Below are positions 1 through 8,060 of a stretch of 30,012 bases of DNA, piece after piece. The translations under genes and the position numbers were made by a program. This DNA is from JAYGED01 sp046582565 (GTDB taxonomy: Bacteria; Pseudomonadota; Alphaproteobacteria; JAAXGF01). The notes beneath the pieces were generated by a model. That model was not told the origin of the DNA, did no database searches, and worked only from the letters and a program-made list of their open reading frames with translations. The first letter of the stretch is position 1. Every line of letters begins with the position of its first letter. The DNA lies in contig JAYGED010000016.1 of the NCBI GenBank assembly GCA_046582565.1, positions 1 to 30,012 on the forward strand, in the 5' to 3' direction.

Positions 1-768
1 AAAACAGGCCTGGCCGAAGGCGGCCGCCTGCTGGTCGCCAGCGATGCCGGTGATCGGGATCGGAGCGCCGAAAATATCGCTCATGGTGACCCCGAATTCG
101 GCGCTCGAATCGCGGACCTCGGGCAGCAGTTCCCGGGGCACGGCGAACAGGTCGAGAAGCGTGTCGTCCCATTCCTGGCGGTGGATATCGAACAGCATGG
201 TGCGGCTCGCATTGGTGGCGTCGGTGGCGTGGCTGCGCCCCCCGGTCAGCCGCCATAGCAGGAAGCTGTCGATGGTGCCGAAGGCGAGCTCGCCGCGCAG
301 CGCCCGGTCCCGCGCCCCCGCCACGTTATCAAGTATCCAGGCGATCTTGGTGGCCGAGAAATAGGCATCGACGATCAGCCCGGTCTTGCCCTGCACCATG
401 GGCCCGTGGCCGGCCGCGACCAGGCCGGCGCAGGTCTCGGCGGTGCGGCGATCCTGCCAGACGATGGCATTATGGATCGGCAGGCCGCTGTCGCGCTCCC
501 AAACCACTGTGGTCTCGCGCTGATTGGTGATTCCGATCGCCGAAATTTCCGCAGGTTTGGCGCCGGCCGTCGCCAGAGCGCCCTGGATCACCGCGACCGT
601 GGTCCGCCAAATTTCCTCCGGATCGTGCTCGACCCAGCCATCGTCCGGAAAATACTGAGTGAATTCCTGCTGATCGATGGCGACCGTCTGGCCTTCCCGG
701 TCAAACAGGATTGCGCGGCTGCTTGTGGTGCCCTGGTCGATGGCCAGGATATAGGGCTGGTCGGCCAT
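1..768 (-). CDS. glpK: Glycerol kinase, N-terminal half (cut by window edge)
   Basis: Glycerol kinase phosphorylates glycerol to glycerol-3-phosphate with ATP in the cytoplasm. The 256 visible residues start at an ATG at 768. They show the FGGY-kinase phosphate-binding start (LAIDQGTTSSRA), the segment GWVEHDPEEIW, the glycerol-site stretch GITNQRETTVVW, NAIVWQDRRTAE, and the hinge segment GIAGDQQAAAFGQ at the window edge. Family members are about 500 residues, so the C-terminal half lies outside. The reading frame is open to position 1. The gene starts 5 bp after the M48 protease stop on the same strand, so the two are probably co-transcribed, although I know of no functional link. The close resemblance to E. 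coli GlpK makes another FGGY sugar kinase unlikely. Confidence 0.95.
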   Translation of the reverse strand, partial: MADQPYILAIDQGTTSSRAILFDREGQTVAIDQQEFTQYFPDDGWVEHDPEEIWRTTVAVIQGALATAGAKPAEISAIGITNQRETTVVWERDSGLPIHNAIVWQDRRTAETCAGLVAAGHGPMVQGKTGLIVDAYFSATKIAWILDNVAGARDRALRGELAFGTIDSFLLWRLTGGRSHATDATNASRTMLFDIHRQEWDDTLLDLFAVPRELLPEVRDSSAEFGVTMSDIFGAPIPITGIAGDQQAAAFGQACF

Positions 769-773
769 GGGCG

Positions 774-2117
774 TTATTTCCGGCTCAGGGACTGTTTTGC
801 CACGAATTCGATGTCCTGGGCGCGCAGCTGTCCGGGCGAACCGGCGGGCAACAAATTGTCGGCGCGTTGAGCGAAGGCGACGGCTTCCTTGAAATTGTTC
901 ACCAAGATTGCCCGCTCGGCGCTGGCCAGGGCAGACAGGCCAAGCCGGTCGGAACGGCCGTAAGCGATACTGAGCAGGCGCCAGGCCAGGGGAAAGTCGG
1001 CATCCTGACGGACCGAGATTTCAAGATGCTCGACGGCGTCGTCGAGCGCCGCCTGATCGCCACGCTCGACCATCGTCTGAGCCAGGCCGATGCGGATCAG
1101 CGGCGCATCCGGCAAAATTTCGACCGCGCGGCGATAGGACTCCACGGCGTCGCCGATCCGGCCGTTTTCAAAAAGGATCTGGCCCTTGAGTTCATAGAAA
1201 TATCCGTCCTGTGGAAATTCATCCAACAAGCCGTTGATCTCCTCAAGCGCGGGAGCCAGGTCGGGACGTTGGAAATGGGCGATGGCGCGGGCATAGCGCG
1301 CATTCAGGCTTTGGTCGTCGTCGGGATAGAGCCTGAAGGTCTCGCGCGGATTCAGGAAGCCCTGCATTTTGGCGATCATGCGGGAGAATTGCGTCTCATC
1401 CTCGGCACTCGGCTTGGTTTCCGAATAGGGCGAATTTTCCACATGATTGCGCACGAAAGCGACGCGCCCCCTGACCAGGGGATGAGTCCTGAGATAAGGA
1501 TCCTGCCGGCCGATCATCAGCACTTCCTGATCTTCGAGCACTTCGAGAAACTCCAGCAACCCCCGTGCCGACTGGCCGGTGCGGTCCAGGGTGGTGACCG
1601 CATACTGATCGGCGGCCTGTTCCTGGCCGCGGCTGTATTTGAGGAACGTCTGCTGAGATACTGCGGCGCCGCCGGCGACAATCGCCAGGGCGGCGTTGGG
1701 CGAGCCGGCGGCGAGGGCCGCGGCGCCGAGAACGAAGGACATGATGGTCGCCGCGTTGGCGTTACTCAACACCTCGTGGGTTCGTGCGAGATGGCCGCCG
1801 GCAATGTGGCCGGTCTCATGAGCGATGACGCCGACAAGCTGGTTTGAATCTTTAGCCGCCAACAGCAAGCCAGTGTTTATGAAAAGCTTTTTCCCACCAG
1901 CCACAAAGGCGTTTATCTTTGTGTCACTGATGATATGGACCTTGACGCTTTGGCTATCCAGACCGGCGGCCTCGAACAATGGCGCGGCGTAAGAACGGAT
2001 GATGCTTTCGATCTCCGCGTCGCGTATAAACGCCAACTGGGCGTGGGCCGGCGCGGTAAAGCTTGCGCCCACGACAGCCAGAAGGCCGAGGATCAGAGGA
2101 ACGGTACGGAAAAGCAT
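774..2117 (-). CDS. Exported M48 family metalloprotease with TPR repeats (BepA/YfgC-like)
   Basis: Zinc metalloprotease of 447 residues, predicted periplasmic. It has an N-terminal signal peptide (hydrophobic core at about residues 5-20, likely cleavage after AHA at about 26). The zinc motif HETGH is at residues 100-104, followed by a further E-x-x-A-D glutamate motif (EQAAD), as in M48 peptidases. The C-terminal half (about 250-440) is helical with TPR-like spacing, including YFYELKGQILFENGRIGDA. This domain order matches the BepA/YfgC group, which handles outer-membrane protein quality control in E. coli; that specific role is inferred. The ATG at 2117 places the signal peptide correctly. 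The gene is divergent from the gamma-glutamyltransferase homologue and lies 5 bp upstream of glpK. Confidence 0.92.
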   Translation of the reverse strand: MLFRTVPLILGLLAVVGASFTAPAHAQLAFIRDAEIESIIRSYAAPLFEAAGLDSQSVKVHIISDTKINAFVAGGKKLFINTGLLLAAKDSNQLVGVIAHETGHIAGGHLARTHEVLSNANAATIMSFVLGAAALAAGSPNAALAIVAGGAAVSQQTFLKYSRGQEQAADQYAVTTLDRTGQSARGLLEFLEVLEDQEVLMIGRQDPYLRTHPLVRGRVAFVRNHVENSPYSETKPSAEDETQFSRMIAKMQGFLNPRETFRLYPDDDQSLNARYARAIAHFQRPDLAPALEEINGLLDEFPQDGYFYELKGQILFENGRIGDAVESYRRAVEILPDAPLIRIGLAQTMVERGDQAALDDAVEHLEISVRQDADFPLAWRLLSIAYGRSDRLGLSALASAERAILVNNFKEAVAFAQRADNLLPAGSPGQLRAQDIEFVAKQSLSRK

Positions 2118-2148
2118 GATGCATATGTTCTCGCTACGTAGGCAACTT

Positions 2149-3789
2149 ATGTTTGGCAGGCTACGGCGTCAATCCATCCCGGTCGCTATCGCGGCGCCGT
2201 GGATGCTGTTGCTTCTGTTGCTTGTAGCTTGTTCACCGTCACAAAACGCGCTGCGCGCAGTCGGGTTGAGTGACGGCAAAGTCGGCGGCGTCTCGGCGGA
2301 CGAGCCGCGCGCGGCGCTCGTTGCGCGGAATGTTCTCAGCTCAGGCGGCAACGCCATGGACGCTGCCGTGGCGCTGTACTTCACCTCGGCGGTGACCTAT
2401 CCGGCCACCGCATCCCTGGGCGCGGGCGGCGTTTGCCTGGTCTATGACGCCGAGGCGGAAAAGGTCGAATCCCTGTTGTTCCCGGCCGTCACGCCGCCGA
2501 GTGCCACGGCGGACACCCGGCTTAAAATCGCCATACCCGGGGCCGTGCGCGGCATGTTCGCCCTGCATGCACGCTATGGCAAGCTCAAATGGAGCCAGCT
2601 TCTTGCCCCGGCGGAACAGGTGGCGCGGTTGGGCCACCCCATGTCGCGAGCCATGGCGAAAGACTTAGCCCGGGTCGCCGCCCCGCTGTTCAACAGCCCC
2701 GATATCGCAGCGATTTTCGGCCGCGAGGACGGCACGCCCCTGGACGAGGGAGAGCTGCTGGTCCAGCTCGATCTCTCAAGCATTATCAGCCAGTTGCGCA
2801 CCCGCGGCCCCGGCAGCTTCTATTCCGGCGCCCTGGCGCGCAATCTGGTGCAGTCGGTAAGCTCGGGGGGCGGCTCCCTCACCATGGACGACCTTCGCGG
2901 CTACCAGCCGGTATGGCGTGAAACCCTACAGATCCTCTATGGCGTCAACGTGATCCATACGGTGCCGCCGCCCCTGCCCGGCGGTGTCGGGCTGTTACAG
3001 ATGTGGTCGATGCTACAACTGGATGATCGCTATGCGAATGCCGACGCGGGCGAGCGCCGCCACCTTCTGGCCGAAGTCTCCATGCTCGCCTTTGCCGACC
3101 GCTCCGTATGGCAGAATCCCGGCATAGCGCTCGGTAACGGGGCGGCGCTTCTCGCCGAAGATCGCATCGAGCGGCTCATGGCAGGCTATCGGCCCAACCA
3201 GCACACCCCGGCGTCCAGCCTTAACCCGAAGCCGGCCAAGCGCCGGGAAAGCCCCAGCGGCACCAGCTTCTCGGTGGTTGACGGTTTCGGCAACGCGGTC
3301 GCCTGTTCGCTGACCCTGAATAATTTCTTCGGGCGCGGCTGGATGGCGCCGGGCACGGGAATCATCATGGCGGCGGCGCGCCCTGCGGATCGCGGCGCCA
3401 TCAGCGCCATGGCGCCGGTCATGATGGTCAATGCCAATACCGGCAATTTCTTTCTGGCCGCCGCGGCGTCCGGTGGTGCGGTAGCGCCGTCGGCTTTGAT
3501 AGAAGTCATGGCGCGCACCATGATTGACGGCGAGCCGCTGGCCTCCGCCATCCGGGCGCCGCGCATCTATCATGGCGGAAACCCCGACCTGATAGTCTAC
3601 GAGCCCGGCGAATCGGCGGAGTCTATCGACCTGTTACGCCGGCGTGGGCACAAGCTCGCCCAGGCCACGGCGATCGGGCGGGTCAATGCGATCTATTGCC
3701 GCGAAGGGATACAGGACAACCCGGCCGGCTGTAGCGTCAATGTGGATCCGCGCGGCTTCGGTCTGGCCTCCTTCGTACAATTCGAGTGA
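2149..3789 (+). CDS. Gamma-glutamyltransferase-like lipoprotein (Ntn hydrolase family)
   Basis: Homologue of gamma-glutamyltransferase, an autoprocessed periplasmic enzyme that cleaves gamma-glutamyl bonds such as in glutathione. From the ATG at 2149 it has 546 residues, beginning with a basic n-region, a leucine-rich core and the lipobox LVAC (Cys at residue 28), so it is probably a lipoprotein. In-frame ATGs at 2116, 2119 and 2125 and an ORF open to 1999 allow a longer start, but 2149 gives a normal lipoprotein signal. GGT landmarks include GGNAMDAAVA near the N-terminus and FSVVDGFGNAV in the small-subunit region. Aligned without gaps to E. coli GGT, the nucleophile Thr391 position is Gly here and the only nearby Thr (372) falls one residue later, so this is a divergent subfamily and transferase activity is uncertain. 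The 3' end overlaps the following aminotransferase by 4 bp, which suggests an operon. Confidence 0.85.
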   Translation: MFGRLRRQSIPVAIAAPWMLLLLLLVACSPSQNALRAVGLSDGKVGGVSADEPRAALVARNVLSSGGNAMDAAVALYFTSAVTYPATASLGAGGVCLVYDAEAEKVESLLFPAVTPPSATADTRLKIAIPGAVRGMFALHARYGKLKWSQLLAPAEQVARLGHPMSRAMAKDLARVAAPLFNSPDIAAIFGREDGTPLDEGELLVQLDLSSIISQLRTRGPGSFYSGALARNLVQSVSSGGGSLTMDDLRGYQPVWRETLQILYGVNVIHTVPPPLPGGVGLLQMWSMLQLDDRYANADAGERRHLLAEVSMLAFADRSVWQNPGIALGNGAALLAEDRIERLMAGYRPNQHTPASSLNPKPAKRRESPSGTSFSVVDGFGNAVACSLTLNNFFGRGWMAPGTGIIMAAARPADRGAISAMAPVMMVNANTGNFFLAAAASGGAVAPSALIEVMARTMIDGEPLASAIRAPRIYHGGNPDLIVYEPGESAESIDLLRRRGHKLAQATAIGRVNAIYCREGIQDNPAGCSVNVDPRGFGLASFVQFE

Positions 3790-4934
3790 GTCAGAAACCT
3801 TCTCATCGTGGAGCGATTCCACCGTTCCAGGTGATGGAGGTGATGCGCGCCGCCGAGGCGCGCGCCGCGGCCGGCAGCGAGGTGTTTCATCTCGAGGTCG
3901 GCCAGCCCAGCACCGGCGCCCCGCGCGGGGTGATCGAAGCCGCAGGCACCGCCATGGCGAACGACGTCCTGGGCTACACCCTGGCGCTCGGCGTCGAAGA
4001 ACTGCGCGACGCCATCTCCCGCCATTACAGCCATATGTACGGCATCGACATACCAGCCGCTCGCATCGTCATCACCACCGGCGCGTCGGGGGCTTTCATG
4101 CTGGCCTTCTTGGCGGCGTTCGACGCCGGAGACCGGGTAGCGCTGGCTCTGCCGGGTTATCCGGGGTACCGCCACATCCTCACCGCCCTGGGCAATCGAG
4201 TGGTGGCAATTCCCACCGGGGCGGCGAGCCGCTACCAGCCGAGTGTCGCCCTGCTGGAGCAGCTCGATGAACCGGTCAACGGGCTGATTGTCGCCAGCCC
4301 GTCGAATCCGGCGGGAACCATGATCCCCGAAGATGAGTTTGCCGAATTGGCCGATTACTGCGAGCGGCGCGATATCCGCCTGGTGTCGGACGAGATCTAT
4401 CACGGCATCACCTATAGCGGGAAGGCGGCCACGGCGGCGGCCTTCAGCGATCAGGCGATTGTCATCAACAGCTTTTCAAAATATTTCTCGATGACAGGCT
4501 GGCGTCTCGGCTGGATGGTGGTACCCGAAGAATTGCTGCGCTCTGTCGAATCCCTGGCGCAGAATCTGTTCATCTCACCACCGACCCTGTCCCAGCGCGC
4601 CGCCATCGCCGCCTTCGATTGCCACGAAGAACTTCAGGCCAATATCGATAGATACGCGGCCAACCGCGCCCTGCTGCTGGAAGAATTGCCCAAGGCGGGA
4701 TTTGAATCCCTGGCACCCGCCGACGGCGCCTTCTACATCTATGCCGATGTTAGCCAGATGACCAACGATAGCCAGGATTTTTGCCGCCAGATGCTTGATG
4801 AGACCGGCGTCGCCGCGACCTCAGGCGTCGATTTCGACCCCTTACGCGGCAACGCCTTTGTGCGCTTCTCTTTTTCCGGATCGACCGAGGATATGGCCGA
4901 GGCGGCTAAAAGACTGCAAAACTGGCAGCGTTAA
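3786..4934 (+). CDS. Class I PLP-dependent aminotransferase
   Basis: Cytoplasmic fold-type I aminotransferase of 382 residues, similar to aspartate/aromatic aminotransferases of subclass I. The PLP-binding lysine is Lys232 in SFSKYFSMTGWR. Other PLP contacts visible are the SPSNPAG asparagine (Asn174), Asp202 and Tyr205 in SDEIYHG, and the substrate-carboxylate arginine in FVRFSFSGS near the C-terminus. The start is a GTG at 3786 within a GTGA overlap with the stop of the upstream GGT-like gene, which implies translational coupling. The substrate cannot be read from the sequence. The coupling to a GGT homologue suggests amino-acid salvage, but that is inference. Confidence 0.93.
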   Translation: MSQKPSHRGAIPPFQVMEVMRAAEARAAAGSEVFHLEVGQPSTGAPRGVIEAAGTAMANDVLGYTLALGVEELRDAISRHYSHMYGIDIPAARIVITTGASGAFMLAFLAAFDAGDRVALALPGYPGYRHILTALGNRVVAIPTGAASRYQPSVALLEQLDEPVNGLIVASPSNPAGTMIPEDEFAELADYCERRDIRLVSDEIYHGITYSGKAATAAAFSDQAIVINSFSKYFSMTGWRLGWMVVPEELLRSVESLAQNLFISPPTLSQRAAIAAFDCHEELQANIDRYAANRALLLEELPKAGFESLAPADGAFYIYADVSQMTNDSQDFCRQMLDETGVAATSGVDFDPLRGNAFVRFSFSGSTEDMAEAAKRLQNWQR

Positions 4935-4956
4935 CCAGCCGCCCTCACTGGTCACC

Positions 4957-4987
4957 TAACTGGCCGCCTAACTGGCCGCCTAACTGG
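4957..4987. repeat. 12-bp direct repeat (2.6 copies) at the RNase E stop codon
   Basis: The unit TAACTGGCCGCC occurs twice (4957-4968, 4969-4980) and a third copy is begun at 4981-4987. On the minus strand each copy carries an in-frame-looking Ser-stop (AGT TAG). The true RNase E stop at 4980-4982 lies in the third, innermost copy, so the duplication extends the 3' untranslated region and repeats the stop signal. It probably arose by replication slippage. Confidence 0.8.
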
Positions 4988-7523
4988 TAAGCCTGTTCCA
5001 CCAGCCCTTGCGCCCCGTTGCTTTTGGCGCTTCGGCCTCGACGGCGACGGTTTCAGGCACCGCCACCGGCACTTCAATATCCTGAACCAAGATTTCCTCG
5101 GCCTTGGCCTCTGCCGCCGACTGCACAGCCGGGGAAGAGCCATTGCCGTCATCGATAGGCGGCGTCGCCTGGGCATCGTCTGGTTTGGCCGTCTTACGAC
5201 GACTCCGGCGCGGCTTCTTGGGCTTGGCCTCCTTCTCGTCGCCGTCGCTCGCCTTTGTGGCGTCGGCCTTCTTGGTCTCTTTGGCGTCGGCCTTCTTTGC
5301 GGCAGGCTTGCGGCGGGAACGGCGCGGCTTTTCGGGCGCCTCTTCAGGTGCGGCGGCGGCGGCATCGGCCGTATCAGCCGTATCGGCTGCATCCGTTTCG
5401 GGCGGCGGCGGTTGATCGCCATCAGCTGGCGTAACTGTAGCATCAGCCGGCGAGTCGTCGGACGCGGCCTCGACGCCGGTCTCGTCGTTAATCTCTGGGG
5501 TAGCGGGCTGGTCGCCCGATCCACGACGCCGTCTGCGACCACCGCGTTTACCGCGGCGGCGACGCTTGCGGACCCCTCCCCCTTCGCCATTATCATCCTT
5601 GGCTTCCCGGGCTTCCCGGACTTCCCTGGGCTGGTCTTCGTCACCGGCGTCGGCGGCAAGCGCTTCGGGAACCTCGGCATCCTGGCCGGTATCAGCCGTG
5701 CTCTGGCTTTCAATCTCATCGTCCCGCTGACCGCGTGACCGGCGGCGGCGGCGTTTGCGCCCCGACCTTTCGCCGTCGGCCTCGGCGGCTCCCTCGGATG
5801 CCTCGGCGCCCGGCCGCACCCGAGTGCGATCGAGACGATAGTCGGGCGGGATCAGGCTATCGTCGCTCTCCAGGGTGACTGTGAAATCGTAGCGTTTTTC
5901 AATTTCTATGAGCGTCGAACGTTTCTGATTGAGAATATAGAGGGCGACATTGCCGGGCACATGCACCGTGATATCGTCGTTGCGCGCAAGAATACCTTCC
6001 TCCTCGATAGCGCGCAGCACATGGAGCGCGGTCGATTCGGTCGAGCGGATATGGCCGCTACCGTCGCAATGATGGCAAGCCTCACTACTCGCCTCAAGCA
6101 GGCTGGAGCGAAGCCGCTGGCGAGACATTTCCATCAGGCCGAAATGGCTGATACTGCCGAGCTGAATACGCGCCCGGTCGCCCTTCATGGCTTCCTTCAT
6201 GCAGCGCTCGACATTACGCACATTGCGCGAATTTTCCATGTCGATGAAATCGATCACGATAAGCCCGGCCAGATCGCGAAGGCGAAGCTGGCGGGAGATT
6301 TCCTCGGCGGCTTCGAGATTGGTCTTGGTCGCGGTCTCCTCGATATTGCGCTCGCGGGTGGCGCGGCCCGAGTTCACGTCGATGGCGACCAGGGCCTCGG
6401 TCGGGTTGATCACGATATAGCCGCCCGATTTGAGGCGCACGGTCGGAGAATGGAAGGCATCCAGCATGCTTTCCACTTGAAAGCGGTGGAACAGGGGGAT
6501 GGTCTCGTTATATGACTTGATGCGCCGCGCATGGCTGGGAGTCAGCATGCGCATGAATTCCTTGGCCAGGCGATAGCCGCTCTCGCCTTCGATCAGCACT
6601 TCCTCGATATCCTTGGAATAGAGATCGCGAAGCGTACGGCTGATCAGGCTGGCCTCTTCATGGATCAAGGTCGGCGCCGCCGATTCGAATGTTAGCTGTC
6701 GGATGCTTTCCCACAGCTTGGCCAGATAGGAGAAATCGCGCTTGATTTCGGCCTTGGTACGCTCCAATCCCGCGGTGCGCAGTATGACGCCAATGCCTTC
6801 AGCCACCGGCAGATCATTGGCGATGGTCCGCAGCCGCTTGCGATCCTCGGGGTTGGCGATCTTGCGGGAGATGCCACCGCCGCGGGAGGAATTAGGCATC
6901 AGCACACAGTAGCGCCCGGCGAGTGACAAGTAGCTGGTCAACGCGGCGCCCTTGGTGCCGCGCTCTTCCTTAACCACCTGGACCAGCAGAACCTGGCGCC
7001 GCTTGATGACTTCCTGGATGCGATAGTTGCGATGGGGCCGCGAATGGCGGATTTCAATCTCTTCGACTTCATCGCCGCCGATTTCATCGAAATGGGAATC
7101 GGCGGGAGTCGAGTCTCCACTCTCATCTTCAGTGGTGTTGCGATCATCATCGCCGGGCTCTTCCACAGCGTCAGGCTCGGCATCATCCGTCGCAGCGCCG
7201 GCAGCTATTTCATCGGCGTCATCGTCAGACTCAGCGGCTGATGCATCTTCAGCAATCAGCGCCTCGCGATCGGCGATGGGTATCTGATAGTAGTCGGGAT
7301 GAATCTCACTGAACGACAGGAAGCCGTGACGGTTTCCGCCATAATCGATGAATGCCGCCTGAAGCGACGGCTCGACGCGGGTTACCTTGGCGAGATAAAT
7401 ATTTCCCTTGAGTTGTTTTTTATTCGCCGACTCGAAATCGAAATGTTCGAGTTGGCTGCCGTTGAGTACGACAACGCGAGTTTCCTCTGCGTGCATCGCA
7501 TCGATAAGCATACTTTTTGCCAT
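4980..7523 (-). CDS. rne: Ribonuclease E (Rne/Rng family)
   Basis: Endoribonuclease E, 847 residues, which starts mRNA decay and processes rRNA and tRNA as the core of the degradosome. The S1 RNA-binding domain begins near residue 36 and is interrupted by a strongly acidic insert at about 92-158, then resumes. The catalytic metal-binding aspartates are Asp382 (DVNSG) and Asp425 (IDFIDM), 43 residues apart exactly as in E. coli. The Zn-link is CHHC (Cys483/Cys486), required for dimer-of-dimers assembly. After about residue 570 the tail is a low-complexity Arg/Ala/Pro/Asp scaffold with Arg-rich blocks (KRRRRRSRG, KRGGRRRRRG, two KPRRSRRK copies) and a short terminal microdomain KGWWNR. The ATG at 7523 is preceded by GGAG. 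The gene is convergent with the upstream aminotransferase. RNase E usually autoregulates through its 5' UTR; the 537 bp behind its start give room for that. Confidence 0.96.
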   Translation of the reverse strand: MAKSMLIDAMHAEETRVVVLNGSQLEHFDFESANKKQLKGNIYLAKVTRVEPSLQAAFIDYGGNRHGFLSFSEIHPDYYQIPIADREALIAEDASAAESDDDADEIAAGAATDDAEPDAVEEPGDDDRNTTEDESGDSTPADSHFDEIGGDEVEEIEIRHSRPHRNYRIQEVIKRRQVLLVQVVKEERGTKGAALTSYLSLAGRYCVLMPNSSRGGGISRKIANPEDRKRLRTIANDLPVAEGIGVILRTAGLERTKAEIKRDFSYLAKLWESIRQLTFESAAPTLIHEEASLISRTLRDLYSKDIEEVLIEGESGYRLAKEFMRMLTPSHARRIKSYNETIPLFHRFQVESMLDAFHSPTVRLKSGGYIVINPTEALVAIDVNSGRATRERNIEETATKTNLEAAEEISRQLRLRDLAGLIVIDFIDMENSRNVRNVERCMKEAMKGDRARIQLGSISHFGLMEMSRQRLRSSLLEASSEACHHCDGSGHIRSTESTALHVLRAIEEEGILARNDDITVHVPGNVALYILNQKRSTLIEIEKRYDFTVTLESDDSLIPPDYRLDRTRVRPGAEASEGAAEADGERSGRKRRRRRSRGQRDDEIESQSTADTGQDAEVPEALAADAGDEDQPREVREAREAKDDNGEGGGVRKRRRRGKRGGRRRRRGSGDQPATPEINDETGVEAASDDSPADATVTPADGDQPPPPETDAADTADTADAAAAAPEEAPEKPRRSRRKPAAKKADAKETKKADATKASDGDEKEAKPKKPRRSRRKTAKPDDAQATPPIDDGNGSSPAVQSAAEAKAEEILVQDIEVPVAVPETVAVEAEAPKATGRKGWWNRLTS

Positions 7524-7974
7524 AAGGCTGTTGCTCCATGACGAAGCCCGGTTGCGTCGACGCGAAATACCGTCGCGGGGCCTGTCATCGTTTCTGCGAA
7601 GCCGGCATGCCTCGACCCGCTAGCGCGCTCTAAACACAACGGCCAGGTCGGGGAGGTCTCCAGGCTATCAATCCTTGTCATCTGATTTGACTCGTCATCT
7701 GATGGGATCCGGCTTCGGGTTGGTCCATAAGTTTACAGTGTCTCGCAAGGCCTCGGGGAGCGAGCAATCTCGTCTCTCCTGGCGGCGCATTTCATTCTCT
7801 ATTGTTGAGTTCACGTTTGCGCCCCTGGCCTCACGGCCCGCCCACAAGTGATAGGAACGAGCCGGTAACTGAATATCGCATCGCTATCATACAGGGTAAT
7901 TTTGAAATCTAACAACGAGATTATTAATGAATCAGAAATGACTAGGCGTAAAACACCGAATATCACTAAATCTA
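7524..7974. other. Long intergenic region upstream of rne and the amidase gene
   Basis: There are 537 bp between the divergent starts of rne (7523) and the amidase (8061). The rne-proximal 300 bp is GC-rich with no convincing ORF, tRNA or terminator. From about 7860 onward it becomes AT-rich. I could not find a persuasive minus-strand promoter for rne by eye. A long autoregulatory rne 5' leader would fit the space, but no specific hairpin can be claimed. An amidase ORF extension from 7902 exists but is probably not translated, because a signal peptide and Shine-Dalgarno site point to 8061. Confidence 0.6.
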
Positions 7975-8004
7975 TTGAATCCTCATCGAAAAGAACGCTA
8001 TATC
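7975..8004 (+). promoter_or_regulatory. Candidate promoter of the amidase gene
   Basis: TTGAAT (7975-7980), an 18-bp spacer and TATATC (7999-8004) make a sigma70-like pair in a locally AT-rich stretch. Transcription would start near 8011, about 50 nt ahead of the GTG at 8061. Each hexamer matches consensus at 4 of 6 positions. No experimental support. Confidence 0.35.
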
Positions 8005-8060
8005 TAGTGTGGTTGTGGGTTCTGAGTAGTTTACAAAGCTCTGGGTCGAGGGGAGTCTTG

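Noticed and set aside
711..1847. Plus-strand ORF of 378 codons
   Set aside because: It is antisense to the M48 protease, whose signal peptide, HExxH motif and TPR region are clear. The plus-strand product has no domain.
4952..5719. Minus-strand ORF of 255 codons rich in Pro and Arg
   Set aside because: Off-frame reading of the low-complexity RNase E tail.
7902..8060. Upstream extension of the amidase ORF
   Set aside because: It would put a signal peptide about 60 residues inside the protein; the GTG at 8061 has a Shine-Dalgarno and a proper signal sequence.
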